A DNA stretch of 64,000 nucleotides from Aminobacter sp. AP02 (GTDB lineage Bacteria > Pseudomonadota > Alphaproteobacteria > Rhizobiales > Rhizobiaceae): NCBI RefSeq assembly GCF_003148805.1, contig NZ_QGGX01000015.1, positions 62,001 to 126,000 of the forward strand, read 5' to 3'. The notes below the pieces were generated by a model, which was not told where the DNA came from, made no database searches, and saw only the letters and a program-made list of their open reading frames with translations. The position numbers were made by a program, and so were the translations under genes. Positions within the stretch are counted from its first letter, which is position 1; each line of letters starts with the position of its first letter. Of this stretch, positions 16,127 to 25,037 are shown piece by piece.

Positions 16127-18613
16127 ATGGCAATTTTCTCGGCGATCGCTTCGGCGGTCGGCGCCGTTGCGTCGTTCATTGGCGGCCTTGGCGCAATTGG
16201 CTCGTTCGTTCTCAAGACCGCAGTCGGCATTGGTCTCAACCTTCTTGCCCAGTCGATTGCCGGCAAGCCCAAAGACCCAACCTTTTCCATCAATGGGTCT
16301 CTCCAGGCGGGCGGCGACCTTCCGCGGTCGTTCATCCTCGGGCGGACGGCAACTGCCGGCTCGCTCGTTTGGGCGAACACCTGGGGCAATGTCGACGACA
16401 CGCCGAACGCGTTTCTGACGCAGGTTATCGCGCTCGCGGATCTGCCTATCGCCAGCCTCGACGAGGTCTGGGTGAATGGCGAGCGCTGCACGCTTGGTGC
16501 CGACACCGGCTACGGCCGGAACGTCAACGAGTATCACGACAGCCTTTGGGTCAAGTTCTACGACGGCACGCAGACGTCCGCCGATCCTTTCCTTGTCTCG
16601 ACAGCCTCCAACGGCCAGCGTCAGTGGGAAAGCACGCGCGTTGGACTTGGCGTCGCCTACGCCATCGTGACGGCAAAGGTCACGAAAAACCTGTTCTCAG
16701 GCATCCCGTCATTCAAGTTCGTTGTCAGCGGCACCCGGCTTTACGATCCGTCGCGCGATTCCAGCGTTGGCGGTTCCGGTCCACAGCGGTGGAGCACCCC
16801 AAGCACATGGGGCGGTGACGGTGACCACCTGCCAGCCGTGCAAGCCTACAACCTGCTTCGCGGTCTGACCTTCGGCAACAAGTGGTTCTATGGCCTGCAA
16901 GGGCTGGCCGCTGCTCGTCTGCCGGCGGCGAACTGGATTGCCCAGATCAACAAGTGCCGCGCGACCATCGGCGGCGCGTCCGGCCCTGAGCCAACTTATC
17001 GTTCGGCCGGCGAAATCCAGATCGAAGCGCCGTTGGCGTCTGCGCTCGAGGCTATCCTGACGACGTGTCAGGGGCGCATTTCCGAGATTGGCGGCGTCTA
17101 TTCGATCTATCTCGGCGCTCCTGACCTGCCGACGTTCTCGTTCACCGACGGCGATATCCTGTCGACCGAAGAGCAGTCGTTCACGCCGTTCTTCGGGCTG
17201 GCCGACACCATCAACGGCATTTCGGCGACCTATCCGTCGCCTGCCGATGGCTGGGCCGCCAAGACCGCACCACCGCTCTATCGGTCGGACTTGGAAGCGC
17301 TGCACGGCAACCGCCGGCTTATGGCCGATGTGCCGTTGGACTTCGTACCATATGCCGAGCAGGTGCAGCGGCTCATGCTCTCCGCCCTACAGGAAGGGCA
17401 GCGAGCTCGCCGGCACACATTGGTGCTGCCGCCTGAGTTCTGGCCCTATGCGGTGCCTGGTGCGGTGCTGTCGTGGACATCGGAACGCAATGGCTACATC
17501 GCCAAGCTGTTCCGCATCGACGGTGTTGCCGACCGCGCCAACCTCGACGTGATGATCGACATCACCGAAGTTGACCCATCCGATTACGACTGGGATAGCG
17601 GCGACTTCCAAGAGCCGGTCGACGGTGCGGTTGGCCCTATCCGGCCACAGCCGCAGCCCATCATTGATTGGTTTGCCGAACCGTCGAGCATCAAGGACGA
17701 TGCCGGATTGGATAGGCGCCCGGCGATCCTTTTGACATGGGACAACACCGCAAGTCGCCTTGTCGATGTCGTGGGCATCGAGTTTCAGGTGCGAATGGCG
17801 GCCACGCTTGAGACCGTCTACGGCGGACGCACAGATCAGCCAGAGACAGGTTCGCTTCTGATCAGCCAAGGGCTGCTACCCGACACTCTCTACGGAGTGC
17901 GCGGGCGTTACCTGCCTGGCGGCGACCGGCCAACGCTCTGGTCGGATTGGCTTCCGGTTCGGACGCCTGACATTCGCATTGCCGATGTCGAAGTCGGGCT
18001 CGCCGCGCTACGAGACGATGTCTACAAGCGCCTGCTTCAGCTTGCACAGGAGTCAGACGAGTTCCGTGCACGCCTTGAGCAGTTGGCCTTGGCGGCTTCC
18101 GATGCGGCGGGCGTGATCGTTGATGAGAACTCGGTTTCTGTCCGGTTCCGCAACGCCACGGCTGGTGCGCTCACCGGCATCAGCGCTTCGATTGAAGAAA
18201 TCGACGGGGCGATTGAAGCTCTCGCGACTGCCTACACAGCTGTGTCGGCCACGGTCGGCGATCTTGCTGCTGATGGTCTCTGGCGCATGCAGGCGCAAGC
18301 CGGCAGCGGCGGAAATGTCCAGGCCAGCGTTGTGCTTCAGGTGCGCGCAACCACCGGCCATGACTGGGTCACTGCCGGCACCCTTTGGGAAGTCGGGTCA
18401 GTTGGCGGCGTGCCGTTCTCGCGCGTCGTCATCTACGCAGATCAGTTCATCCTGACCAATGGTTCCGGCACGGCGCTGCCCTTTGTCTATGACGGCGGCG
18501 GATTGCGGCTGGCCGTAGCCAACATCGGCACGGTAACCGCCGGCACGATCCGAAGCCCAGACGGCAAGTTCGTCATCACCCTTTCTACCGGTTCAATAGA
18601 GTGGTTTGACTAA
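16127..18613 (+). CDS. J-like central tail tip / host specificity protein
   Basis: 828 residues from ATG 16127. The N terminus has hydrophobic Gly/Ala helices, the middle has tail-tip (J/TipJ) strands, and a fibronectin-like part lies near residues 530-610. The C terminus ends with a DUF1983-like element: DQFILTNG...LPFVYDGGGLRLAVANIGTVTAGTI. These proteins form the central spike that contacts the host receptor. The downstream gene begins right after its stop. Confidence 0.88.
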   Translation: MAIFSAIASAVGAVASFIGGLGAIGSFVLKTAVGIGLNLLAQSIAGKPKDPTFSINGSLQAGGDLPRSFILGRTATAGSLVWANTWGNVDDTPNAFLTQVIALADLPIASLDEVWVNGERCTLGADTGYGRNVNEYHDSLWVKFYDGTQTSADPFLVSTASNGQRQWESTRVGLGVAYAIVTAKVTKNLFSGIPSFKFVVSGTRLYDPSRDSSVGGSGPQRWSTPSTWGGDGDHLPAVQAYNLLRGLTFGNKWFYGLQGLAAARLPAANWIAQINKCRATIGGASGPEPTYRSAGEIQIEAPLASALEAILTTCQGRISEIGGVYSIYLGAPDLPTFSFTDGDILSTEEQSFTPFFGLADTINGISATYPSPADGWAAKTAPPLYRSDLEALHGNRRLMADVPLDFVPYAEQVQRLMLSALQEGQRARRHTLVLPPEFWPYAVPGAVLSWTSERNGYIAKLFRIDGVADRANLDVMIDITEVDPSDYDWDSGDFQEPVDGAVGPIRPQPQPIIDWFAEPSSIKDDAGLDRRPAILLTWDNTASRLVDVVGIEFQVRMAATLETVYGGRTDQPETGSLLISQGLLPDTLYGVRGRYLPGGDRPTLWSDWLPVRTPDIRIADVEVGLAALRDDVYKRLLQLAQESDEFRARLEQLALAASDAAGVIVDENSVSVRFRNATAGALTGISASIEEIDGAIEALATAYTAVSATVGDLAADGLWRMQAQAGSGGNVQASVVLQVRATTGHDWVTAGTLWEVGSVGGVPFSRVVIYADQFILTNGSGTALPFVYDGGGLRLAVANIGTVTAGTIRSPDGKFVITLSTGSIEWFD

Positions 18614-19027
18614 ATGTCGCGTGGGTTCCTGAAGGACATCGGTGGCACCAAGCGCATGCGCTTTGTGAAGCCCGGCTATGATGCCAACAACCTCAATGTG
18701 CCGCCCAATGCCGTCATCTTCGACAGCGAGGATGAAGGCGGGCTGTTCATCTACCGGTCGGGCACTTGGTCGGGTGCAATTCCGGGTGGGGCCGGGGCCT
18801 ACATCGCCACTTGGCCCAGTCTGGGGTACACTCCGCTGGCGGTTGTCCAGAACGGTACGCCGGGCGCCGTGTGGCCGTTCTTCGACTACTACTACAACTC
18901 GGCCAGCGCGCCGCGCCTGATCGTCTACCCCGGCGGTTTGTGGCTGCGGAATGGCCGCAACGGCGTCGCACCCGATGCCACGGTCTTCAACATCACCTAT
19001 CAAATCTATCGGTTGAGGGCTCAATGA
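18614..19027 (+). CDS. Tail fibre accessory protein, repeat-containing
   Basis: 137 residues. It opens with a short motif, RFVKPGYDANNLNVPPNAVIF (in part), that recurs twice in the next gene, and continues with an aromatic, Gly-rich beta domain. ATG follows the J-like stop directly and its own stop overlaps the next start by four bases. It is likely a virion surface protein at the tip; the exact role is unknown. Confidence 0.7.
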   Translation: MSRGFLKDIGGTKRMRFVKPGYDANNLNVPPNAVIFDSEDEGGLFIYRSGTWSGAIPGGAGAYIATWPSLGYTPLAVVQNGTPGAVWPFFDYYYNSASAPRLIVYPGGLWLRNGRNGVAPDATVFNITYQIYRLRAQ

Positions 19028-19941
19028 AGCGCGGAAAAATCAGGCTTTCCGGCCCAGCACCAATCTTTCGCGTGTCAAAGCCCGGCGTTGACGTGGACAC
19101 CGCAGCGCCAAATGAGTTTGTTGCGCACGAAGATTTCCTATTCTCGCAACCCTACGCATTCGGCTACGTCCAGTGCCCGTTCATTGGATTCACCGGCGAG
19201 GCCTACCGCGATGAGTCAGTGACGGTGACGGTGCCCAATCCGGGCGTCACACCCGTCATCCACCTGTTCCCGGTCGACCACAACAACCAGATTTCGTTTC
19301 CAACGCACTTCTCGGAGGGCGGCGGCAACGATCAGTCTGGTTATGCCGTTACCACCTACGTTGTCGACGGCACCACTTCAGGCAGCAACCTGACAATCCG
19401 GTTTCGCAAATCCTTCAACGGCCTGCGTTCGCCGAATGGCTGCTATTACATGCTCTCCAGAAACGCCAACGTTGGCGGCGCACCAGGCCCAGGCGGAAGC
19501 GGCCGGCCACGGATGCGCATCAACAAGAACGGCATCAAGATTGCTCGGCAAGGCTACGACGTCGACACGGCAGCCGAACAGGATCTCTACTTTTCCTCAA
19601 GCGGCATAGCGGCACGCGTGTTCGCAACCGGGCTCGTTGGCGTCAGCAACGCTGGCCACGAGCGCTACAACCAGGCGCGGGTGAACTTCTCCAAGACGTT
19701 TTCGCGTCCGCCGCTGGTTTTTGCTGCGGGGCTTCGTTCTGACGGCGGCGCAGATGTGACGCCGGTTCGCTATCGCGTCATTGGCAACAACATCGCCCGC
19801 ATTCACCCCCACTACTGTTTGAAGATCGACACGACGGGCTTCGACATCATGGTCGTCAAGGACTACGGCCCCGGCGACTTCTATGTCGATGTACCCACTA
19901 CCTGGAGGTACTGGGTCTTGGACAACACCCTCGACGGCTAG
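19024..19941 (+). CDS. Tail fibre protein with duplicated KPGYD motif
   Basis: 305 residues from ATG 19024 (ATGA overlap). Two units each begin with a related motif: FRVSKPGVDVDTAAPNEF near residue 14 and IKIARQGYDVDTAAEQDL near 170. Each is followed by a beta-rich stretch, and a Gly/Pro linker (GGAPGPGGSGRPR) separates them. The structure suggests internal duplication of a receptor-binding or capping domain shared with the previous gene. Confidence 0.72.
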   Translation: MKRGKIRLSGPAPIFRVSKPGVDVDTAAPNEFVAHEDFLFSQPYAFGYVQCPFIGFTGEAYRDESVTVTVPNPGVTPVIHLFPVDHNNQISFPTHFSEGGGNDQSGYAVTTYVVDGTTSGSNLTIRFRKSFNGLRSPNGCYYMLSRNANVGGAPGPGGSGRPRMRINKNGIKIARQGYDVDTAAEQDLYFSSSGIAARVFATGLVGVSNAGHERYNQARVNFSKTFSRPPLVFAAGLRSDGGADVTPVRYRVIGNNIARIHPHYCLKIDTTGFDIMVVKDYGPGDFYVDVPTTWRYWVLDNTLDG

Positions 19942-19964
19942 CCACACTCAACTAGGCAAAAATC

Positions 19965-21794
19965 ATGACATCATCGGTTTATTCGACCGGCACGGTTTCC
20001 GTGTCGAACGGCTCGCCTATTGTGACGGGCACAGACACGGCTTGGGACGTCGCGCTTGTCACTGGCGGCATGTTCAGCTTCGCTGGGTATGCGGTGCCGA
20101 TTGCCAGCGTTGAGGGCGACACGTCGCTGACACTTGCCTACGGGTGGCCCGGTGCTACGGCCAGCGGCGGCTACGCCATCGCCCGTGAGACCTCAGAAGC
20201 GGTGCGGGCGGCCTGGATAAACGATCGCCTCGCGCAAATCCTAACCAAGCTTTCGCTGGCTGGCATCCATCCCGACGGTGCCGGCACCCTAGCCGAGCGC
20301 AATGCGTTGTCGCCGCAGCCGGCCGCTGGTTACCTCTGGCTGCGCGTCGAAATCGGCTATGGGCTCGACATCTACAAGCGCACCCCGAGCGGCTGGGACG
20401 GCCCGTTTGGTATTACGGGGCCGGAGGGTCCGGCTGGAACCTTGCGCTGGATCGAGGCGGGTTGGGCTTCGGGCACTGCCTACGAATACAACGACGGCCT
20501 GACGCGCAACGGCACGTCTTACCGCTGCTTTGTGGCACACACGTCCGGCGCTGCCACCGAACCGGGTGTCGGTGCCAATTGGCAGACTGTCTGGAAGGTT
20601 ACCGCAGCCAAGGGCGATAGCTTCAGGTTCCGTGGCGCCTATAGCGGCGCGACTGCATATCTGGCCAATGACGTTGTGCGGGACGGGGGCTCAAGCTGGG
20701 TGGCGCTTCAGGCTACCACTGGCAACGCTCCGCCGGCCTTGCCGGCGACGACAAACGCCTACTGGGAACTGATGGCCGTGAAAGGCCAGGACGGCACCGG
20801 TACGGGCGATGTTGTTGGGCCGGCCGGCGTTGCATCGAACCGCATGGCGCTGTTCGATGGCTTGAGCGGGAAGCAGATCAAGGCGGGCACGCTCACCGAA
20901 GTGCTCGACATGGTCGGCTCGCCTGCCGAAGGCGATATCCTCTATCGCGGGGCGTCTGGTTGGACGCGGTTGCCGAAGGGTGCTGCGGGGCAGGTGTTGA
21001 GGCAGAACACAGCGTTGACTGCGCCTGAGTGGGGTGCGCCTGCGCCGCGAGGGCATCTGACTGGGATCCAATTGGCAAACAACGCAGCCGACGCCACGAA
21101 CGACATTGACTGGACGGCAGGCGATTGTGCGAGCTCGTCGATAAGTCCGATCCTCATGGTCGTGTCCGCAGGGACCATGCAGTTAGACGTGGCCTTCGGC
21201 ACAGGGAACGGCGGTCGATTTGACGCTGCGATGAGTGATGGCTCATGGCACTGCTTTGTCATCAGCAATGGTGTAACTGTTAAGGTCGGCATGTCGAAGT
21301 CGACGGATCCGACATCTCAGCCAAACTATCCTGTCGGCTATGCTCACCACAGGCGGGTCGGCTCGATCATTCGCGATGGTGGTGTAATTAGGCCGTTTAT
21401 GCAGGCTGGCGACATGTATTTATGGGCGACAGAACGTATCGATAGAAACTCAAATGCAAATCAGGCCAGTGTTCTTCTGACAGTCAGCGTCCCGACTGGA
21501 ATAGTTGTTCAACCTCTTTTGAGGGTTCAAATGAGCGCATTGGGGGTGGTCGGGGTCGTCAATCAAGCGACTGTACTGGGATCCGCAATGACTGGCTTAG
21601 CCAATTTGGTTGTAGCTCAAATATACACGAGCGCGGCCTCCGAAACCGCCGTAGTGACTGCAACCCCACCTCCTAATCTGTCCACCAATACAAGTGGACA
21701 ACTCTGGTTCGCACATACCCCCTTCGGCGGCGCCGCGCCTTCAGCCAGCACCCTGTATTGTTACGGGTACATCGATAGTCGCGGGAGGGTGTAG
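19965..21794 (+). CDS. Tail fibre with carbohydrate-binding-like modules
   Basis: 609 residues. The N-terminal unit (TGTVSVSNGSPIVTGTDTAWD) is common in phage fibres. A collagen-like GPEGPAG sits near residue 150, then two chitin-binding type 3-like modules: WASGTAYEYNDGLTRNGTSYRCFVAHTSG and the shorter YSGATAYLANDVVRDGGSSW. The distal half is beta-rich and Ser/Ala/Val-rich and probably carries host binding. ATG 19965 follows a 23-bp gap. Confidence 0.82.
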   Translation: MTSSVYSTGTVSVSNGSPIVTGTDTAWDVALVTGGMFSFAGYAVPIASVEGDTSLTLAYGWPGATASGGYAIARETSEAVRAAWINDRLAQILTKLSLAGIHPDGAGTLAERNALSPQPAAGYLWLRVEIGYGLDIYKRTPSGWDGPFGITGPEGPAGTLRWIEAGWASGTAYEYNDGLTRNGTSYRCFVAHTSGAATEPGVGANWQTVWKVTAAKGDSFRFRGAYSGATAYLANDVVRDGGSSWVALQATTGNAPPALPATTNAYWELMAVKGQDGTGTGDVVGPAGVASNRMALFDGLSGKQIKAGTLTEVLDMVGSPAEGDILYRGASGWTRLPKGAAGQVLRQNTALTAPEWGAPAPRGHLTGIQLANNAADATNDIDWTAGDCASSSISPILMVVSAGTMQLDVAFGTGNGGRFDAAMSDGSWHCFVISNGVTVKVGMSKSTDPTSQPNYPVGYAHHRRVGSIIRDGGVIRPFMQAGDMYLWATERIDRNSNANQASVLLTVSVPTGIVVQPLLRVQMSALGVVGVVNQATVLGSAMTGLANLVVAQIYTSAASETAVVTATPPPNLSTNTSGQLWFAHTPFGGAAPSASTLYCYGYIDSRGRV

Positions 21795-21871
21795 ATGCGT
21801 TTTACCATCGCCAGGGCGGCACGATAGTCGGCGACTACTCGAATTTACTGGCAGGAGTAGCCCAAGAGCAA

Positions 21872-22189
21872 TTGCCCGATAACCACCCCGACGTTGTCGC
21901 TTATTTCAACCCTCCGCCACCGGTTAACTCCTACAAGACCGCGATCGTTGCCCATCTCGACGCCAAGGCGCAGGAGCGGCGTTACGACAACGCAGTATCG
22001 ATCGCGACCTATGTCGGCAGCACCAACTCACAATGGGCAACAGAAGCGGCTGCTTTCGTTGCCTGGCGCGACGCGGTCTGGGCTTATGCCGAGCTCGACA
22101 AGGTCATGAACGGTGAGCGCCCGCAGCCGACAGTAGTTGAATTCGTGACAGAGTTGCCGTTGCTGCCTTGGTCAGGCGATCAGGCTTAG
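21872..22189 (+). CDS. Tail fibre chaperone-like protein with missing start
   Basis: The well-formed part from the TTG at 21872 is 105 residues, with YDNAVSIATYVGSTNSQWATEAAAFVAWRDAVWAYA, a pattern frequent in DUF4376-like proteins encoded after phage fibres. The frame is open and coding-like upstream to 21779 (reading DAFYHRQGGTIVGDYSNLL), yet contains no ATG or GTG. The only nearby ATG, at 21795, is in another frame and stops after 10 codons. Either a start-destroying indel or a frameshift from the fibre gene is implied. Confidence 0.62.
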   Translation: MPDNHPDVVAYFNPPPPVNSYKTAIVAHLDAKAQERRYDNAVSIATYVGSTNSQWATEAAAFVAWRDAVWAYAELDKVMNGERPQPTVVEFVTELPLLPWSGDQA

Positions 22190-22869
22190 GAACTCTGATC
22201 CTTCCCAATCAGTGCGTTGTATTCATCGCTCGCGAGAATGCCGTCGACGAACTCTGCGCGACCTTTCTGCTCGATGAAACCAATACTGTGTTCGAGGCCG
22301 CCAACATCGACCGGGCGGCCAAGCTTGGTGAAGTAGGTGTGGTGTACGAACTCTTGGTCCGTCAGAAGGTCAGGGTTGTCGCCCTTTCGGAACCACACTT
22401 CGTAAAGCCATTCATCGCGAAGACGAGATTCGCAAACGATCAGTCCAACTTGTTGACCGACATCCGCAAGTGTCAGTGCGGTATGTCCAGCCAAATGGTA
22501 GTCGCCGTTGTATGCTTGCGTCCCATAAATCATGTGAACCAATTGTGAATGCTTCTCAAGCGTTTGCCACGATGGCTGAAGGCCGAGCTTCAGCATATCG
22601 AAAAGACTTGGAACCCTGATGTAAAGTCGTCCAGTGGGCGAAAGAAGCCTTGCCCACTCTTTCAGCGCCGGCAGCTGCTTTGCGCGCTCCACGTGCTCTA
22701 GAACATCCTGGGCGACAATTTCTTGGTAGTGACTAGAAGGCAATCCTTCAAGGTTGAGAATGTCTGCGACCAAGTCGGGTTTTGTAAAATCATGTAAATC
22801 GACATTTAGAAATCCCTCCCTGATATCCCATCCACAGCCTAAGTTAAGCTTCGTCAGCGATAAGTCCAT
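22186..22869 (-). CDS. SAM methyltransferase fused to DUF4214 domain
   Basis: 227 residues; ATG 22869 has GAGGAG upstream. Residues 7-25 give the class I SAM-binding start (KLNLGCGWDIREGFLNVDL), followed by a VAQDVLEHV helix. The last 60 residues fit DUF4214: QEFVHHTYFTKLGRPVDVGG, an EQKGRAEFVDGI turn and SDEY. DUF4214 occurs in surface-glycan and secreted proteins, so modification of a cell-surface polysaccharide by the lysogen is a fair inference. The gene is AT-rich and reversed against the late operon. Confidence 0.8.
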   Translation of the reverse strand: MDLSLTKLNLGCGWDIREGFLNVDLHDFTKPDLVADILNLEGLPSSHYQEIVAQDVLEHVERAKQLPALKEWARLLSPTGRLYIRVPSLFDMLKLGLQPSWQTLEKHSQLVHMIYGTQAYNGDYHLAGHTALTLADVGQQVGLIVCESRLRDEWLYEVWFRKGDNPDLLTDQEFVHHTYFTKLGRPVDVGGLEHSIGFIEQKGRAEFVDGILASDEYNALIGKDQSS

Positions 22870-22906
22870 TCAATTCTCCTCGCCATGTATTCCTCAAGGA
22901 TTGCCC

Positions 22907-23209
22907 TTAAAGACAAAGTCCATTGTCGTCTAGGCGTGACGGTCTTCGTCTGGTCGATTGGCATATCCCCCGCACCGCCCAAAGGTCGGCGAGCGCATCA
23001 TGCCGCGTGTGATTGTGGCCGTCGCCGATCTCTTCGATGACTTCGGCCAAAGCGGCAAGGGTCGCATTTAGCCGGTCAATGCCGTCGGCAAGATCGGCGC
23101 TGGCCGGAGTTCGCGCGGTCGCGCGCAGCACCAAGCGCCTTGCCTCAGTGACGGGGAATGGATGCCCCGCACGTTCGATTAGCCTGGCGATCGCTTCGAA
23201 TTCGTCCAC
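22907..23209 (-). CDS. Hypothetical small protein
   Basis: 100 residues from a GTG with GGGGGA seven bases upstream. The first 70 residues are helical and acidic (IARLIERAGHPFPVTEARRLV, then DRLNATLAALAEVIEEIGDG), and the tail is Arg-rich. The family is not recognised. It lies between the reversed methyltransferase and the lysis cassette and could share a promoter region with either. Confidence 0.5.
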   Translation of the reverse strand: MDEFEAIARLIERAGHPFPVTEARRLVLRATARTPASADLADGIDRLNATLAALAEVIEEIGDGHNHTRHDALADLWAVRGICQSTRRRPSRLDDNGLCL

Positions 23210-23290
23210 CTGAAATCCCCCGCCGCCAAGGTCGCGCGGCTTCGGCTAGCCGTCAATCGGCACCAATCCCACAAAATCTTAGGAGCCGTT

Positions 23291-24091
23291 ATGGCTAAAG
23301 AAACGCTACCCGCAGCGCTTAAGCTGATGTTCGGGCATGAGGGCGGTTATTCAAACCACCCGAGCGACCCCGGCGGGCCGACGAAATACGGCGTCACGCT
23401 CAAGACGTTGCGTGCGCATCGTCGCAACCCCAAACTTACCGCAGAGGACGTCAAGGCGCTTACCCTTGCGGAGGCGGAAGACGTCTATCACAAGTCCTAT
23501 TGGACGCAGTCTGGCGGAGACCTGCTCCCGGCTGGCCTGGACTATTCTTCTTTCGACTACGGCGTGAACTCTGGTCCGGCAACCGCCATCAAGCGGCTGC
23601 AGAAGGTGCTAGGCATCGGGCAAGACGGCATTGTCGGCGGGCAGACGCTCGCTGCGATCGATGCCTACCCTGGAGGCCTAGCTGAGCTGATCGTGGCTTA
23701 TGCCGAAGAGCGCATGCGCTATCTGCGCGGCCTTGGAACTTGGGGCAAGTTCGGTCGCGGCTGGACCATCCGGGTAACCGGCAAGGATCCAAAGGGCCAG
23801 TACAAGCCGGCCCTCGGTGTTGTCGGCAATTCCCTGCGCATGGCTGCGGGTCGCGTCACAGCACCATCGGCTTCGCCTGTCGGAACGCCGAAGGCGCCTC
23901 CATCGGACGCAGGCATCGCCGAGATCCTGAAGAAGCCTGAGGCATGGGCGCCGCTTGGCGGCTTGCTGTCCGCGGTTGGCGGTATGGCGGCCGGGGCAGG
24001 GCCAGTGCAATGGGCGCTGGCCGTCGTGCTGGTGGCTGGCGTTGGCTATGGGCTCTATCGGCTTGTTAAGCGCGAACGGGCAACAGCATGA
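23291..24091 (+). CDS. Endolysin, GH108 muramidase with C-terminal membrane segment
   Basis: 266 residues. The GH108 start is present with catalytic Glu17 in HEGGYSNHPSDPGGPTKYGVT (in part), followed by the peptidoglycan-binding half with LQKVLGIGQDGIVGGQT. A C-terminal hydrophobic helix (WALAVVLVAGVGYGLYRLV) ends in basic residues. The enzyme cleaves the glycan backbone at lysis. The C-terminal anchor would tether it to the inner membrane, an unusual but known layout. It overlaps the spanin gene by 4 bp. Confidence 0.9.
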   Translation: MAKETLPAALKLMFGHEGGYSNHPSDPGGPTKYGVTLKTLRAHRRNPKLTAEDVKALTLAEAEDVYHKSYWTQSGGDLLPAGLDYSSFDYGVNSGPATAIKRLQKVLGIGQDGIVGGQTLAAIDAYPGGLAELIVAYAEERMRYLRGLGTWGKFGRGWTIRVTGKDPKGQYKPALGVVGNSLRMAAGRVTAPSASPVGTPKAPPSDAGIAEILKKPEAWAPLGGLLSAVGGMAAGAGPVQWALAVVLVAGVGYGLYRLVKRERATA

Positions 24092-24324
24092 TCGCCCTAT
24101 GGACCGCAGCCCGCTCGCGAATAGCGGGCTGGCTTGCCGCAATAGGCATGGCCGCCATGTTGCTTGGCGCCGCCTACACCAAAGGCCGGCAGGACGCCGC
24201 GTCGCGGCAGACCGAAGACCGGCTCAAATCAATTCAGAAAGCTAGACATGTCGAAGATGAAGTGGGTCGCCTCGATCCTGCTGCTGTCGACGCTCGCCTT
24301 AGCAGGTGGATGCGTGACCGGTAA
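24088..24324 (+). CDS. Rz-like inner-membrane spanin
   Basis: 78 residues with an N-terminal transmembrane segment (IAGWLAAIGMAAMLLGAAY) and a charged helical tail, the layout of i-spanins. Position after the endolysin and a nested out-of-frame lipoprotein gene support the call. It would bridge to the outer-membrane partner and fuse membranes at the last step of lysis. It is shorter than lambda Rz. Confidence 0.78.
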   Translation: MIALWTAARSRIAGWLAAIGMAAMLLGAAYTKGRQDAASRQTEDRLKSIQKARHVEDEVGRLDPAAVDARLSRWMRDR

Positions 24325-24445
24325 CTATTGCGACGTGGCGCGTACCGTGAGGCCGAGCGTCGAAGATCGTCTGACCGAAGGAACGGCGACACAAATATTG
24401 GCGGAAAACACCAAGCTCGAGCGGTTGTGCGGGGTGCGGCCGTGA
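24248..24445 (+). CDS. Rz1-like outer-membrane spanin lipoprotein
   Basis: 65 residues from ATG 24248, started inside the Rz-like gene in another frame. A lipoprotein signal ends with the lipobox ALAGGC near residue 20, leaving a mature protein of about 46 residues with two further Cys. Nested Rz/Rz1 genes are a hallmark of phage spanins. Its stop overlaps the GTG of the next gene. Confidence 0.8.
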   Translation: MSKMKWVASILLLSTLALAGGCVTGNYCDVARTVRPSVEDRLTEGTATQILAENTKLERLCGVRP

Positions 24446-24753
24446 CCGGGCCCGAAATTATGGCCGTCGTCGGCTTCTTCCTCACGCTCGCCTACGCCAT
24501 GTGGTTCGCGTGGGGTCGGGTAGAGGGCAAGGTGAAGATCGCCGAAGACAAGGCGGACAAGGCCCTTGGCAAGATTGCCGACCACAAGCTCCACGTCGCT
24601 GAGACCTATGTCAGCAAGCAGGGGCACCGCGAAGCGACCGATCAAGTGATGGAGGCCATTGGCGCGGTGAAGACCGCAGTCGAAGGCACCAACCTCCGGA
24701 TCGATCGCATGTGGGAGAGCCACGGCAAGCCGGCGCCACGGGCGAGACAGTAG
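24442..24753 (+). CDS. Small membrane/coiled-coil protein, holin candidate
   Basis: 103 residues from a GTG that overlaps the Rz1-like stop (GTGA). One N-terminal transmembrane segment (IMAVVGFFLTLAYAMWFAW), then a long charged helix with heptads (KVKIAEDKADKALGKIADHK). Single-pass proteins of this shape occur in lysis cassettes as holin-like or accessory factors. The membrane topology makes a pinholin possible, but evidence is positional. Confidence 0.68.
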   Translation: MTGPEIMAVVGFFLTLAYAMWFAWGRVEGKVKIAEDKADKALGKIADHKLHVAETYVSKQGHREATDQVMEAIGAVKTAVEGTNLRIDRMWESHGKPAPRARQ

Positions 24754-24866
24754 CCGGGTTTACCTATCGTTAACCGTGACCGGAAGGCGAGGTGAATAGG
24801 GCTTAATCGGGCCAAATGGGGCAACTACCGACGAAAGCGAACGTAGCCCTATGCAGGAACTGCCGA

Positions 24867-25037
24867 ATGGATGACGAACCGAAAACGACCTCCGACAGGT
24901 GGGCGCCATTGAAGTGCATAGCAAATGTCGCATTGCTTTTTGCGCCTATCGCGATCGGGCTTGGCGTGTTGGTGATGGTGTCGGCGGGCAATGACCGAGT
25001 GGACCCGGTGGTGACGAGCACGGTCCAGCAAAGGTAG
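24867..25037 (+). CDS. Small membrane protein after lysis cassette
   Basis: 56 residues from ATG 24867 with AGGA about nine bases upstream. A single hydrophobic segment (IANVALLFAPIAIGLGVLVMV) follows a short charged N terminus. The family is unknown. It may be a second holin or antiholin-like protein given its place at the end of the lysis block. Confidence 0.45.
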   Translation: MDDEPKTTSDRWAPLKCIANVALLFAPIAIGLGVLVMVSAGNDRVDPVVTSTVQQR

